Positions 7,837 through 14,761 of a DNA stretch of 64,000 nucleotides are shown here, in pieces. The notes under the pieces are model-generated. The model was not told where the DNA came from and made no database searches. It saw only the letters and a list, made by a program, of their open reading frames with translations. A program made the position numbers and the translations under genes. Numbering within the stretch: the first letter of the stretch is position 1; every line of letters begins with the position of its first letter. The stretch is from an uncultured Christensenella sp. (GTDB lineage: Bacteria; Bacillota; Clostridia; Christensenellales; Pumilibacteraceae). The stretch lies in NCBI GenBank assembly GCA_949948895.1, contig CATLHE010000002.1:62001-126000 (forward strand), given 5' to 3'.

Positions 7837-8715
7837 ATGAAAAGCGTAAGACTAAGGGCGTTTGCCAAGGCAAACCTATCTCTCGATATAACGGGCAAAA
7901 ACAACGGACTGCACACGCTCGACAGCGTAATGGTCTCGCTAGACGCGTTCGATACCGTGACGGTGACGGAGCGCGCGGATAAGGCTGTCAACGTAACGTT
8001 TACGGGCGCGGACGGCATCTCCGCAACCGATAATACCGCATACCGCGCTGCAAAAGCGGTACAGGATATCATAGGTTGCAACGGCTTCGATATCACCGTC
8101 GAAAAGGGCATACCCGTGGGCGCAGGGCTGGGCGGGTCTTCTGCCGACGGCGCGGCGGTGCTTCGCGCGCTCGATATTTTTTACAGACTGCCGTCTATGG
8201 GCGTGGATATGCGCGCTCTCGCGCTCTCTATCGGCTCGGACGTTCCGTTCATGTTGACGGGCGGCACGGCGCGCGTCGAGGGCAAGGGCGAGAACTTGTA
8301 TTTTATCAAGAACAAGCTTGAGCTGTTTGCGATAGGGCTTATGTCCGAAAGCGTGTCCACGTCGGAGGCGTACAAACTGTTCGACAAACTCAACCCTTCG
8401 TGTAAACTCGTTCTTTCGGACAATGCCGAGCTGTGCGAAAGATTGATGAAGGGCGAAAGTTCTGCGCTCGAACTTTTTTCCAATGCGCTCGCCGCGCCCG
8501 CGGAAAGTCTCGCGCCTTCCGTCAAAGCCAATGCGAAAAAGCTAAAAGAGCACGGCGCAAAAGCGTGTCTTACGGGCTCGGGCGGAATGACCCTCGGCTG
8601 GTTCACCGATCTCGACGCGTTTGCAAAAGCGTGCGGGCGTCTCAAAAACGAGCAGGGCTTCCGAGCATTTACGACTACCGGACTCGGTATCTTGCACGAA
8701 TGGATAACTAAATAA
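7837..8715 (+). CDS. ispE: 4-(cytidine 5'-diphospho)-2-C-methyl-D-erythritol kinase
   Basis: A GHMP kinase of 292 residues from the chosen start. IspE phosphorylates CDP-methylerythritol in the non-mevalonate isoprenoid pathway. Visible motifs are the N-terminal FAKANLSLDITGK with the active-site Lys, the ATP-binding GHMP loop GIPVGAGLGGSSADGAA, the GSDVPFMLTGGTARVEGKGE segment and the C-terminal SGSGG-like stretch (CLTGSGGMTLGWF). The ATG at 7837 starts MKSVRLRAF, which fits family N-termini. In-frame ATGs further upstream fall inside the promoter. No SD precedes it, in line with a leaderless transcript. Confidence 0.95.
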   Translation: MKSVRLRAFAKANLSLDITGKNNGLHTLDSVMVSLDAFDTVTVTERADKAVNVTFTGADGISATDNTAYRAAKAVQDIIGCNGFDITVEKGIPVGAGLGGSSADGAAVLRALDIFYRLPSMGVDMRALALSIGSDVPFMLTGGTARVEGKGENLYFIKNKLELFAIGLMSESVSTSEAYKLFDKLNPSCKLVLSDNAELCERLMKGESSALELFSNALAAPAESLAPSVKANAKKLKEHGAKACLTGSGGMTLGWFTDLDAFAKACGRLKNEQGFRAFTTTGLGILHEWITK

Positions 8716-8739
8716 TGTCTGCCGAAATGTCGCAGAAAG

Positions 8740-8772
8740 TGTCACGAACTTAACAGTTTGTGGCATTTTTTT
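8740..8772 (+). terminator. Terminator after ispE
   Basis: TGTCACGAACT (8740-8750) pairs with AGTTTGTGGCA (8755-8765) through G-U pairs and is followed by seven T. Confidence 0.8.
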
Positions 8773-8797
8773 ATCAAGTTTATGTGTTTTTATGCAA

Positions 8798-8873
8798 AAT
8801 ATTAAAAAAGTTAATATAAATATTAAAAAAGTTAATAAAACTACTTGACAAGTTTAATATTAGGCATTATAAT
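8798..8873 (+). promoter_or_regulatory. Promoter and upstream repeats of the DUF2089 operon
   Basis: A consensus promoter, TTGACA (8845-8850) with a 17-bp spacer and TATAAT (8868-8873), is preceded by two 19-bp direct repeats containing ATTAAAAAAGTTAATA at 8798-8816 and 8819-8837, 21 bp apart (two helical turns). They could be activator sites or an UP element. The 5' UTR of about 120 nt up to 9001 holds a small GC hairpin (GGGCGGCACACGCC region). Confidence 0.75.
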
Positions 8874-9000
8874 GTGGCTATAAATCAAATTGCTTGCTTG
8901 CAAGAAGCGGTTTGAGGTCGATGCGCAAAGACCATAGCTAATAATTGTAAAAAGAGTAGGGCGGCACACGCCGTCCGAATACAGAACTATCGAGGTAAAA

Positions 9001-9363
9001 ATGTTAAAAGTACCCACCACATGCCCGATATGCGGCAAGAAGACGCACGTTGCGGTAGTCAAGTGCGACAGTTGCGGCACGACGGTAAATAACAAATTCG
9101 ATTTTTCGGCGTTCGACCGATTGGACGACAAACAAACCGAGTTCGTTCTTTCGTTTATCGAATGCGAAGGTTCGATAAAAGAAATGGAAAAAAAGTTCGG
9201 GATATCTTATCCCACGGTCAAGGCGAGGCTGTCGGATATAAAACGCGTCCTCGGTCTCGACGATCGCGGTAAGTCGTACAGAATGCAGGTGCTGGACGAT
9301 CTCGGCAACGGAGATATTGACGTGGAAGCCGCTTTAAAACTCATAAAAAATAAGGAGAAATAG
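9001..9363 (+). CDS. DUF2089 zinc-ribbon/HTH regulator
   Basis: A 120-residue protein of the DUF2089 family. The N-terminal zinc ribbon has CPICGKKTHVAVVKCDSCGT (two CxxC), followed by a FSAFDRLDDKQTEFVLSFI linker and an HTH, GSIKEMEKKFGISYPTVKAR, typical of this family. It is probably a transcription factor that controls its own operon from the repeats upstream. The stop is 2 nt from the start of the next gene, whose AAGGAG SD lies inside the DUF2089 coding end. In Bacillota DUF2089 genes commonly precede a membrane or SHOCT/bactofilin-like partner; here the partner is the Asp-rich protein. Confidence 0.9.
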   Translation: MLKVPTTCPICGKKTHVAVVKCDSCGTTVNNKFDFSAFDRLDDKQTEFVLSFIECEGSIKEMEKKFGISYPTVKARLSDIKRVLGLDDRGKSYRMQVLDDLGNGDIDVEAALKLIKNKEK

Positions 9364-9365
9364 CG

Positions 9366-10334
9366 ATGTCTAAAAATAATCGCGAAGAAATAGAAGCGGT
9401 AAACGAGTTATACCGCAACGGCAAAATAACGAAAGAGCAAAGAAAAGCTCTTATAAACGCGCTCAAAAGTTCGGATGACGAAGATGAAAAGCAAGGAGCG
9501 CGTGACAAAAACAAAGCTGTCGAGTTTGTGTTTTCGGTGTCGGACATGAACGATCCCTACGACGCTTCGAGAGTGTGCGGCATTTGTGCAAAACAAGACG
9601 GCGCGGTTAGAGCGAACGCGGACGTAAAAAGCGGTCGCGTGACCGTGTTCGGCGAGATCGATCCGACCGCAACGGCAAAAGCGCTCACGGAAGCGGGCTA
9701 TCCCGCGCGTCCCGTAGATATTAAAATTTCTGACGAGTCGGATGACGAGGATTTCCTCGACGCGGATGAGGAACTCAGCGAACTTGACGAAGAACTCAAC
9801 GAGCTTGACAAAGAGCTCGATGAACTTGATAAAGAGCTCGACGAATCTTTTGATGACGATGATGACGATGATGACGATGACGACGATGACGATGACGACG
9901 ATGACGACGATGACGATGACGACAAAGGACCGCTTTGGCCCGCTATGTCCAAGCTTGGCAAAAAAGTAAAGGAAATCGTCAAGGCGGGGTTGCGTCAAGC
10001 CGAACGCGCCGAAAAGAAGGCGGCGGATGCACTCAATAGCGCGTTAAGCGGCACGTTTATAGGAAAAGACAGGGTTTTCAAAAAAGATCCCGCGACTTAC
10101 GAGGGCGTAGACTATAACGATATGATAATGACCGTCAAGTACGTCGACGAATCGGTATGCAAATGGACGGACAGGGCGGAAAAATCGGCAGCCGCGCTCG
10201 ACTATTTTAGGCAACGTATGGACGACGATACGTTCGAGATACTCAAAGAGCTTATCGAGACGAAATTCGTCGGCACGTGCAAATCGATACAAGACGGAAA
10301 AGTATTCAAGATGACAGTCTTTCCCGCCGACTGA
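9366..10334 (+). CDS. Asp-rich partner of the DUF2089 regulator
   Basis: A 322-residue soluble protein. Residues 1-40 form a SHOCT-like helix pair (AVNELYRNGKITKEQRKALI). Residues about 70-120 resemble an HMA-type ferredoxin fold lacking the CxxC pair (VRANADVKSGRVTVFGEIDP, then a TATAKALTEAGYPA-type end). An ELDEELNELDKELDELDKELDE heptad-like stretch follows, then exactly 24 consecutive Asp (9852-9923, residues 163-186). A basic helix (KLGKKVKEIVKAGLRQAERA) follows, and the C-terminal 100 residues are a mixed domain ending YVDESVCKWTDRAEKSAAAL and beyond. No known function. Cation (Ca2+ or Mg2+) or nucleic-acid-mimic binding by the Asp run is possible but untested. Confidence 0.8.
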   Translation: MSKNNREEIEAVNELYRNGKITKEQRKALINALKSSDDEDEKQGARDKNKAVEFVFSVSDMNDPYDASRVCGICAKQDGAVRANADVKSGRVTVFGEIDPTATAKALTEAGYPARPVDIKISDESDDEDFLDADEELSELDEELNELDKELDELDKELDESFDDDDDDDDDDDDDDDDDDDDDDDDKGPLWPAMSKLGKKVKEIVKAGLRQAERAEKKAADALNSALSGTFIGKDRVFKKDPATYEGVDYNDMIMTVKYVDESVCKWTDRAEKSAAALDYFRQRMDDDTFEILKELIETKFVGTCKSIQDGKVFKMTVFPAD

Positions 10335-10360
10335 ATAAAATTGAATATATAACGCGGACA

Positions 10361-10396
10361 AAAAGCGCGCTCGGATATTTCCGAACGCGTTTTTTG
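10361..10396 (+). terminator. Terminator of the DUF2089 operon
   Basis: AAAGCGCG and CGGA pair with TCCG and CGCGTTTT around a TATT loop, with one small internal mismatch, followed by a T run. Confidence 0.8.
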
Positions 10397-10483
10397 TTGC
10401 TTTGATCAACAATATTTATTTCTTTCGTGTGTGTTTTGTATACGGCGTATATATTTTTCAAAAGAGTCAACAATCTATGTACC

Positions 10484-11011
10484 ATGAAAAAACTACGTTT
10501 GTACAGAAAGATCGTTTGCGTATTACTGTCTGCCGTCATCCTTTTTTGCGTTCCGTCAATATTTTGCGGATGTATAGGCAATAATATATACGACGGAGAG
10601 CTTTTAAGGCTGCATATACGCGCCAACTCGAACTCGCAAGTCGATCAGGAAGTCAAGCTGAAAGTGCGCGACGCCGTAAACGATTATATCGAGCGCAACG
10701 TTAAAAAGAGCACTTTTGCCGAGGCGTATGCGGATATAGGCGCGAGGCTTTTGGAGCTGGACGCGATAGCTACCGAAACGCTTAGGAAAAACGGGTTTTC
10801 GTACTCGGCGAAGTCCAAGCTCGTAAACGAGTATTTCCCGGCGCGCAAGTACGGCGACACGGTGGTGCCCGACGGCTATTACGACGCGTTGATAATCGAG
10901 CTCGGAGAAGCGAAGGGCGATAATTGGTGGTGCGTCGTGTATCCGCCGCTGTGCTACGGCGAGGGCGAGAAGTTCGAGTACAAATCGTTTTTTGCGGAAC
11001 TGTTCGGCTGA
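10484..11011 (+). CDS. spoIIR: Stage II sporulation protein R
   Basis: A 175-residue protein with an N-terminal hydrophobic export segment (KIVCVLLSAVILFCVPSIFC) followed by the SpoIIR domain: ELLRLHIRANSNSQVDQEVK, KLKVRDAVNDYIERN, LVNEYFPARKYGDTVVPDGYY and the diagnostic GDNWWCVVYPPLC. SpoIIR is made in the forespore under sigma-F and signals across the septum to SpoIIGA, triggering processing of pro-sigma-E. The ATG at 10484 (MKKLRLYRK) starts the signal sequence; no strong SD or sigma-A promoter is seen in front of it, compatible with a sporulation sigma factor. SleB follows 60 nt downstream. Confidence 0.95.
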   Translation: MKKLRLYRKIVCVLLSAVILFCVPSIFCGCIGNNIYDGELLRLHIRANSNSQVDQEVKLKVRDAVNDYIERNVKKSTFAEAYADIGARLLELDAIATETLRKNGFSYSAKSKLVNEYFPARKYGDTVVPDGYYDALIIELGEAKGDNWWCVVYPPLCYGEGEKFEYKSFFAELFG

Positions 11012-11071
11012 TCGGCGTGCGCCGGTTCGTCCGATGACGAGCTCGCCGTCTAATATAAAGGAACGAAAGAA

Positions 11072-12223
11072 ATGGAAACAGTAAGATCATCGAAAACAAG
11101 AAAAGCAATACTGCCGATACTGTTTGCCGCGCTTATAGTAGCTGTATCGTCGGCGTTCGGCGCTACGTATGTGCATGCGAGCGTATCCAAGGGCAACAGT
11201 TTCGGCAACGTCGCGGCGGTGCAGGTGCGGCTCAAAACGCTCGGGTACTACAAGTCGACGGTGGACGGCGCGTGGGGAAGCAATACCAAAGCCGCGGTGA
11301 AAAAATTCCAATCGGCGTACGGTCTGTCTTCCGACGGCGTAGTCGGTTCGGCTACCGAGCGCGCACTCGGATTGAAACTGCCGATAAACAGCGGCATTTC
11401 CAAGGGTAAAACGACGTACAATATCGCGGTGCTTCAAGCAAGACTCAAAACACTCGGATACTATACGAAAACGGTGGACGGTGCTTGGGGCAACGGCACG
11501 CTTGCCGCCGCGCTCAGGTATCAATCGGACAGCGGTCTTGCCGTGGACGGCGTAGTGGGCGGCGGAACGGAAAGAAAGCTGGGCGTTACGCTCTCGACTT
11601 CGTCCAAGAGCGGCGGTATCGTCAAGGGCAAGACAAGCTCCAACGTTCGCGCCGTACAGCAACGGCTCAAAAACTTGGGCTACTATAACTCGACAGTGGA
11701 CGGCGCGTGGGGAAAGCGCACGATGTGCGCGGTCATGAGTTTTCAGTCCGATCACGGTCTGTCAATCGACGGCAACGTGGGCGGCGCGACGGAAAAAGCT
11801 ATGGGCATAACGCTCGGCTCCGGTAATTCGGGCTCGTCTTCGGGCGGTACGGGCAGTACCTCCAATATCAGTCAGAGCGATCTCAATCTGCTCGCAAGAT
11901 GCGTTTACGGCGAGGCGAGGGGCGAGCCGTATAACGGTCAGGTAGCTGTGGCGGCGGTCGTACTGAATCGTGTGCGCTCGTCAAAGTTCCCCAACACCAT
12001 ATCGGGCGTCATTTATCAATCGGGCGCGTTTACTGCTGTCAGCGACGGGCAGATTAATCTTTCGCCCAACGAATCGGCGTATTCGGCGGCTCGCGACGCT
12101 TTGGGTGGTTGGGATCCTACGGGCGGCTGCCTGTACTACTACAATCCCGCGACGGCTACGTCAAGCTGGATATGGTCGCTTACGGTGCATATCCGCATAG
12201 GCAAGCATAACTTTGCGCTTTGA
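11072..12223 (+). CDS. sleB: Spore cortex-lytic enzyme SleB-like, three peptidoglycan-binding repeats
   Basis: A 383-residue exported protein: signal peptide (ILPILFAALIVAVSSAFGATYVHA), three PG_binding_1 repeats of about 65 residues each with the VQxRLKxLGYYxxxVDGAWG core, a Gly/Ser-rich linker (GSGNSGSSSGGTGS) and a C-terminal hydrolase_2 domain (LLARCVYGEARGEPYNGQVA). The latter carries the Glu of EARGE and ends in the family's IGKHNF. SleB/CwlJ enzymes are lytic transglycosylases for muramic-lactam cortex peptidoglycan during germination. SleB of Bacillus has one binding repeat, so three is an expansion. It lies directly upstream of ypeB, its usual partner. Confidence 0.95.
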   Translation: METVRSSKTRKAILPILFAALIVAVSSAFGATYVHASVSKGNSFGNVAAVQVRLKTLGYYKSTVDGAWGSNTKAAVKKFQSAYGLSSDGVVGSATERALGLKLPINSGISKGKTTYNIAVLQARLKTLGYYTKTVDGAWGNGTLAAALRYQSDSGLAVDGVVGGGTERKLGVTLSTSSKSGGIVKGKTSSNVRAVQQRLKNLGYYNSTVDGAWGKRTMCAVMSFQSDHGLSIDGNVGGATEKAMGITLGSGNSGSSSGGTGSTSNISQSDLNLLARCVYGEARGEPYNGQVAVAAVVLNRVRSSKFPNTISGVIYQSGAFTAVSDGQINLSPNESAYSAARDALGGWDPTGGCLYYYNPATATSSWIWSLTVHIRIGKHNFAL

Positions 12224-12272
12224 CGTATGGTATATCAAACTACGCACAATATAACAACAAGAGGAAATTAAA

Positions 12273-13463
12273 ATGGTAAACGATCTATCCGAAAAACGGA
12301 GCAATATTGGAATAGTAGCGGCGCTTATAGCGGCATTCATCTTTTCGCTGTCGGCGCTCGTGACGGGGCTTGTCTTGGGCATACGCAACAATATGAACGC
12401 CGACCGAAGAGTGAGAACCAACGACATGCCGCATTATCTTTTGATAGACTCGGCGGAAAGCCTCAATCACACGCTGTCGGCTATGCGGTTATGCAAAGAC
12501 CGCGACGCGGCGCGCGAACTCGAAGACACGGCGCTCGTGTTTACCGTTCGCGCAGAGACCGCGCTCGAATGCGAAAACCTCGATTGGCTTGCCGAGCGCG
12601 ACGGCGAAGCGTTTTTAAACGATCTCGCAACGCTGTTGCATTCCGCCGAAACGGTCGACGCGCTCAAATATGCCGACGCGGCATACGGCTATTCGCAAGC
12701 ATTTTTGAAGCACGTCAAAAATGGCGAAAGCTTTAAGTACGACGGTGGACTCGACCTCAGCGGCGGCGCGCAAAACAGAACAGATAAGAGCGCGGGACGC
12801 GCCGATAAAAAGCAGGGCGAGAGCGAAAGCAATGTGAGCGACGCGCAAAAGCAAAAAGCGGAAAAGCTCATCGAAAAAACGTTAAAGACGGACAAGATAG
12901 AGTTTGTCGGCGGTTACGGCAAGAAAGCGGAGTTCTCCGTCGAGCGTGACGGCGTGATAGGCTACGCCACTGCCGAGGGCGATAAGATTACCGAGTTCGC
13001 GTTTTCGCACGGCGGGTACGGTTCGCAGTCGAAAGACAAAAACGGCATAAAAAAAGATGACGCGGTAAAGATAGCGACCGAGTGCGCAAAGGCGTGCGGG
13101 TACGACGGATTGAACGTGTTTAATACCGAGATAAACGGCGATACCGCGACAGTCAAGCTGTGTAAGGCGTTTAAAGGCGCTATGGCGTGCGACGAGTGCG
13201 CGAGCGTAATAGTGTCGGGCGATAAAGCCGTTGCGTTTACGGCGGGCAAGAGCGACTGCAAGCACGACGTTCCGAGCGTGAAAGTCACGGAAGAAAAGGC
13301 GCGCGAGTCCGCGCCCGAAGGCGCGCGAAGCACGGGCGTGCTCGTCACCCGAAAGGTAAACGGCAAGGAGCGCGTTTGTTACGAATACGCCTACGATCTC
13401 GACGACGGAGTGCATTATGTGTACGTGTGCGCCGAGAACGGCAAGCAAATGCAAGTGAAATAA
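12273..13463 (+). CDS. ypeB: Germination protein YpeB
   Basis: A 396-residue YpeB-family protein, required in Bacillus to place or stabilise SleB in the spore. The N-terminal signal anchor (IGIVAALIAAFIFSLSALVT) is followed by a helical domain in the family style (SLNHTLSAMRLCKDRDAARE) and C-terminal PepSY-like modules (KDDAVKIATECAKACGYDGL and KVTEEKARESAPEGARS, with VCYEYAYDLDDGVHYVYV at the end). A low-complexity linker rich in Lys, Glu and Ser lies near residues 165-205. It is somewhat shorter than Bacillus YpeB (about 450). It follows sleB by 49 nt with SD AAGAGGAAA, so the pair is one operon, and it ends at a terminator. Confidence 0.92.
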   Translation: MVNDLSEKRSNIGIVAALIAAFIFSLSALVTGLVLGIRNNMNADRRVRTNDMPHYLLIDSAESLNHTLSAMRLCKDRDAARELEDTALVFTVRAETALECENLDWLAERDGEAFLNDLATLLHSAETVDALKYADAAYGYSQAFLKHVKNGESFKYDGGLDLSGGAQNRTDKSAGRADKKQGESESNVSDAQKQKAEKLIEKTLKTDKIEFVGGYGKKAEFSVERDGVIGYATAEGDKITEFAFSHGGYGSQSKDKNGIKKDDAVKIATECAKACGYDGLNVFNTEINGDTATVKLCKAFKGAMACDECASVIVSGDKAVAFTAGKSDCKHDVPSVKVTEEKARESAPEGARSTGVLVTRKVNGKERVCYEYAYDLDDGVHYVYVCAENGKQMQVK

Positions 13464-13484
13464 TCTTATATAATATGCAAGAGT

Positions 13485-13518
13485 GAGCGCATTCCGTATC
13501 GGCATGCGCTCTATTTTT
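13485..13518 (+). terminator. Terminator of sleB-ypeB
   Basis: GAGCGCAT (13485-13492) pairs with ATGCGCTC (13504-13511), followed by TATTTTTT. Confidence 0.85.
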
Positions 13519-13554
13519 TGCAAGAACGCACGCATGAAAAATTAATTAAATGGC

Positions 13555-13583
13555 TTGCAATAGCGTACGTATTGTGTTAGAAT
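13555..13583 (+). promoter_or_regulatory. corA promoter
   Basis: TTGCAA (13555-13560), a 17-bp spacer and TAGAAT (13578-13583). The expected +1 is close to the GGAGG at 13590-13594. Confidence 0.7.
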
Positions 13584-13599
13584 ATATTCGGAGGATGCA

Positions 13600-13635
13600 A
13601 TGGACAGTTCAGACGGTAGTAGTTTAACCGATTGA
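13600..13635 (+). CDS. Possible 11-codon leader peptide of corA
   Basis: An ORF reading MDSSDGSSLTD starts at an ATG 5 nt after GGAGG, has a stop at 13633-13635 and lies between the promoter and the corA start. An alternative ATG at 13595 would give a 10-codon ORF (MQWTVQTVVV). The ORF stops just before a hairpin, and corA itself lacks an SD, so coupling or attenuation through the leader is possible. In Salmonella mgtA and corA have leader ORFs, but there is no sequence similarity to them. Confidence 0.45.
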   Translation: MDSSDGSSLTD

Positions 13636-13638
13636 TTG

Positions 13639-13657
13639 CGCCCGAAAACTTCGGGCG
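13639..13657 (+). promoter_or_regulatory. Hairpin between the leader ORF and corA
   Basis: A perfect 8-bp stem, CGCCCGAA with TTCGGGCG, has an AAC loop and is followed by U-rich but interrupted sequence (tgttgctcgttgttttt). It could be an attenuator or could occlude initiation. It is not a clean terminator. Confidence 0.6.
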
Positions 13658-13679
13658 TGTTGCTCGTTGTTTTTGTACT

Positions 13680-14618
13680 ATGCTTAATATTTACGCAATG
13701 GAGAGCGGGAAGCGTGAGCTTGCCTGCCGCGATAAAATAGAGAGCGGCGTATGGATCGATCTCGAAAACCCGTCCGACTTGGAGATCGGCACGGTTTGCA
13801 AGGAGACCGGCATACCCGAAGACATGATAAAAGCCGCGCTCGACGAAGAAGAGCGCGCGCATATCGACAACGACGGAGAGTATACTCTTATCGTTATCGA
13901 TATACCCGTAATAAACGAGGAGATAGATACTTACGTTTATTCGACGCTCCCGCTTGCGATGATTTATTCGGATAAATTTTTCGTAACGGTGTGCTTGCGC
14001 GAAACTTCGGTCGTGGGCGATTTCGTCAACGGCGTGGTGCGCAACTTCGACGTCAACAAGCGCACGCGGTTCATTTATCAGATACTGTACGCCAACGCGA
14101 CCAAGTACCTGCATTATCTCAAACTAATAGACAGAACGGCGAGTCGCATACAGCAGTCGTTGCACCGCGCGCTCAAAAACACCGAGCTTATTAAATTATT
14201 GGATCTCGATAAAGCGCTCGTTTACTTTTCCACGTCGCTTTACGCCAACCAAGTGGTCATAGACCGCATACGGCAGTTGTCCGCTATCAAGCATTACGAG
14301 GAAGATAACGATCTTCTCGACGACGTTATCATCGAGAACAAGCAGGCGATAGAAATGGCGTCCATTCACCGCGAAGTTTTGTCGGGCACGATGGATACTT
14401 TTGCTTCGGTCATTTCCAACAACCAAAACACCGTAATGAAACTGCTCACGGCTATCACCATTCTCCTTACTATTCCAACGCTCATATCGAGTCTTTGGGG
14501 GATGAACGTGCCCGTGCCTTTTCAAGATAAGTGGTACGGTTTTTTGGTGCTCGTGGGCATAATCGTCGCGATATTGGTTCCCGTCATAATAATAATGGTA
14601 AAGAAACGAATGTTTTGA
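13680..14618 (+). CDS. corA: CorA-family divalent cation transporter
   Basis: A 312-residue CorA-family protein, a pentameric Mg2+ (or Co2+/Ni2+) channel of the inner membrane. The cytosolic N-terminal domain starts MLNIYAMESGKRELACRDKI and contains VWIDLENPSDLEI and IDNDGEYTLIVIDIPV, as in Bacillota members. The long helical stalk contains LDLDKALVYFSTSLYANQVV. Two C-terminal transmembrane helices flank the signature GMN (SLWGMNVPVPF), and the protein ends in basic KKRMF. The start at 13680 matches family N-termini, but there is no SD; an upstream TTG at 13632 is in frame and would add 16 residues encoded by the hairpin, which is less likely. Confidence 0.93.
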   Translation: MLNIYAMESGKRELACRDKIESGVWIDLENPSDLEIGTVCKETGIPEDMIKAALDEEERAHIDNDGEYTLIVIDIPVINEEIDTYVYSTLPLAMIYSDKFFVTVCLRETSVVGDFVNGVVRNFDVNKRTRFIYQILYANATKYLHYLKLIDRTASRIQQSLHRALKNTELIKLLDLDKALVYFSTSLYANQVVIDRIRQLSAIKHYEEDNDLLDDVIIENKQAIEMASIHREVLSGTMDTFASVISNNQNTVMKLLTAITILLTIPTLISSLWGMNVPVPFQDKWYGFLVLVGIIVAILVPVIIIMVKKRMF

Positions 14619-14653
14619 ATATGTGCGCATGTGTGCATTTATAGCAAAAAATC

Positions 14654-14684
14654 AATACGGGCGAGCGATCGTCCGTATTTTTTT
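14654..14684 (+). terminator. Terminator after corA
   Basis: AATACGG (14654-14660) pairs with CCGTATT (14673-14679), followed by T. Confidence 0.8.
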
Positions 14685-14726
14685 GACGCGTTCGGTCAAT
14701 TTAGTCGAAAAAAAACCTTTTATGGA

Positions 14727-14755
14727 TTGACAAACCGATTCGGCGGTTGTATAAT
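14727..14755 (+). promoter_or_regulatory. Promoter 6 nt from the 14762 start codon
   Basis: TTGACA (14727-14732), 17 bp and TATAAT (14750-14755). Only TGAAGC separates the -10 from the ATG, so the mRNA should be leaderless. Confidence 0.8.
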
Positions 14756-14761
14756 TGAAGC

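Noticed and set aside
9852-9923. GAT/GAC microsatellite as an assembly artefact
   Set aside because: The codons are irregularly mixed GAT and GAC and the frame stays open on both sides, so it reads as a real Asp run.
13632-13679. TTG start at 13632 giving a longer CorA
   Set aside because: The added residues would come from the hairpin and do not match CorA N-termini, which usually begin at M(L/I)NIY as at 13680.
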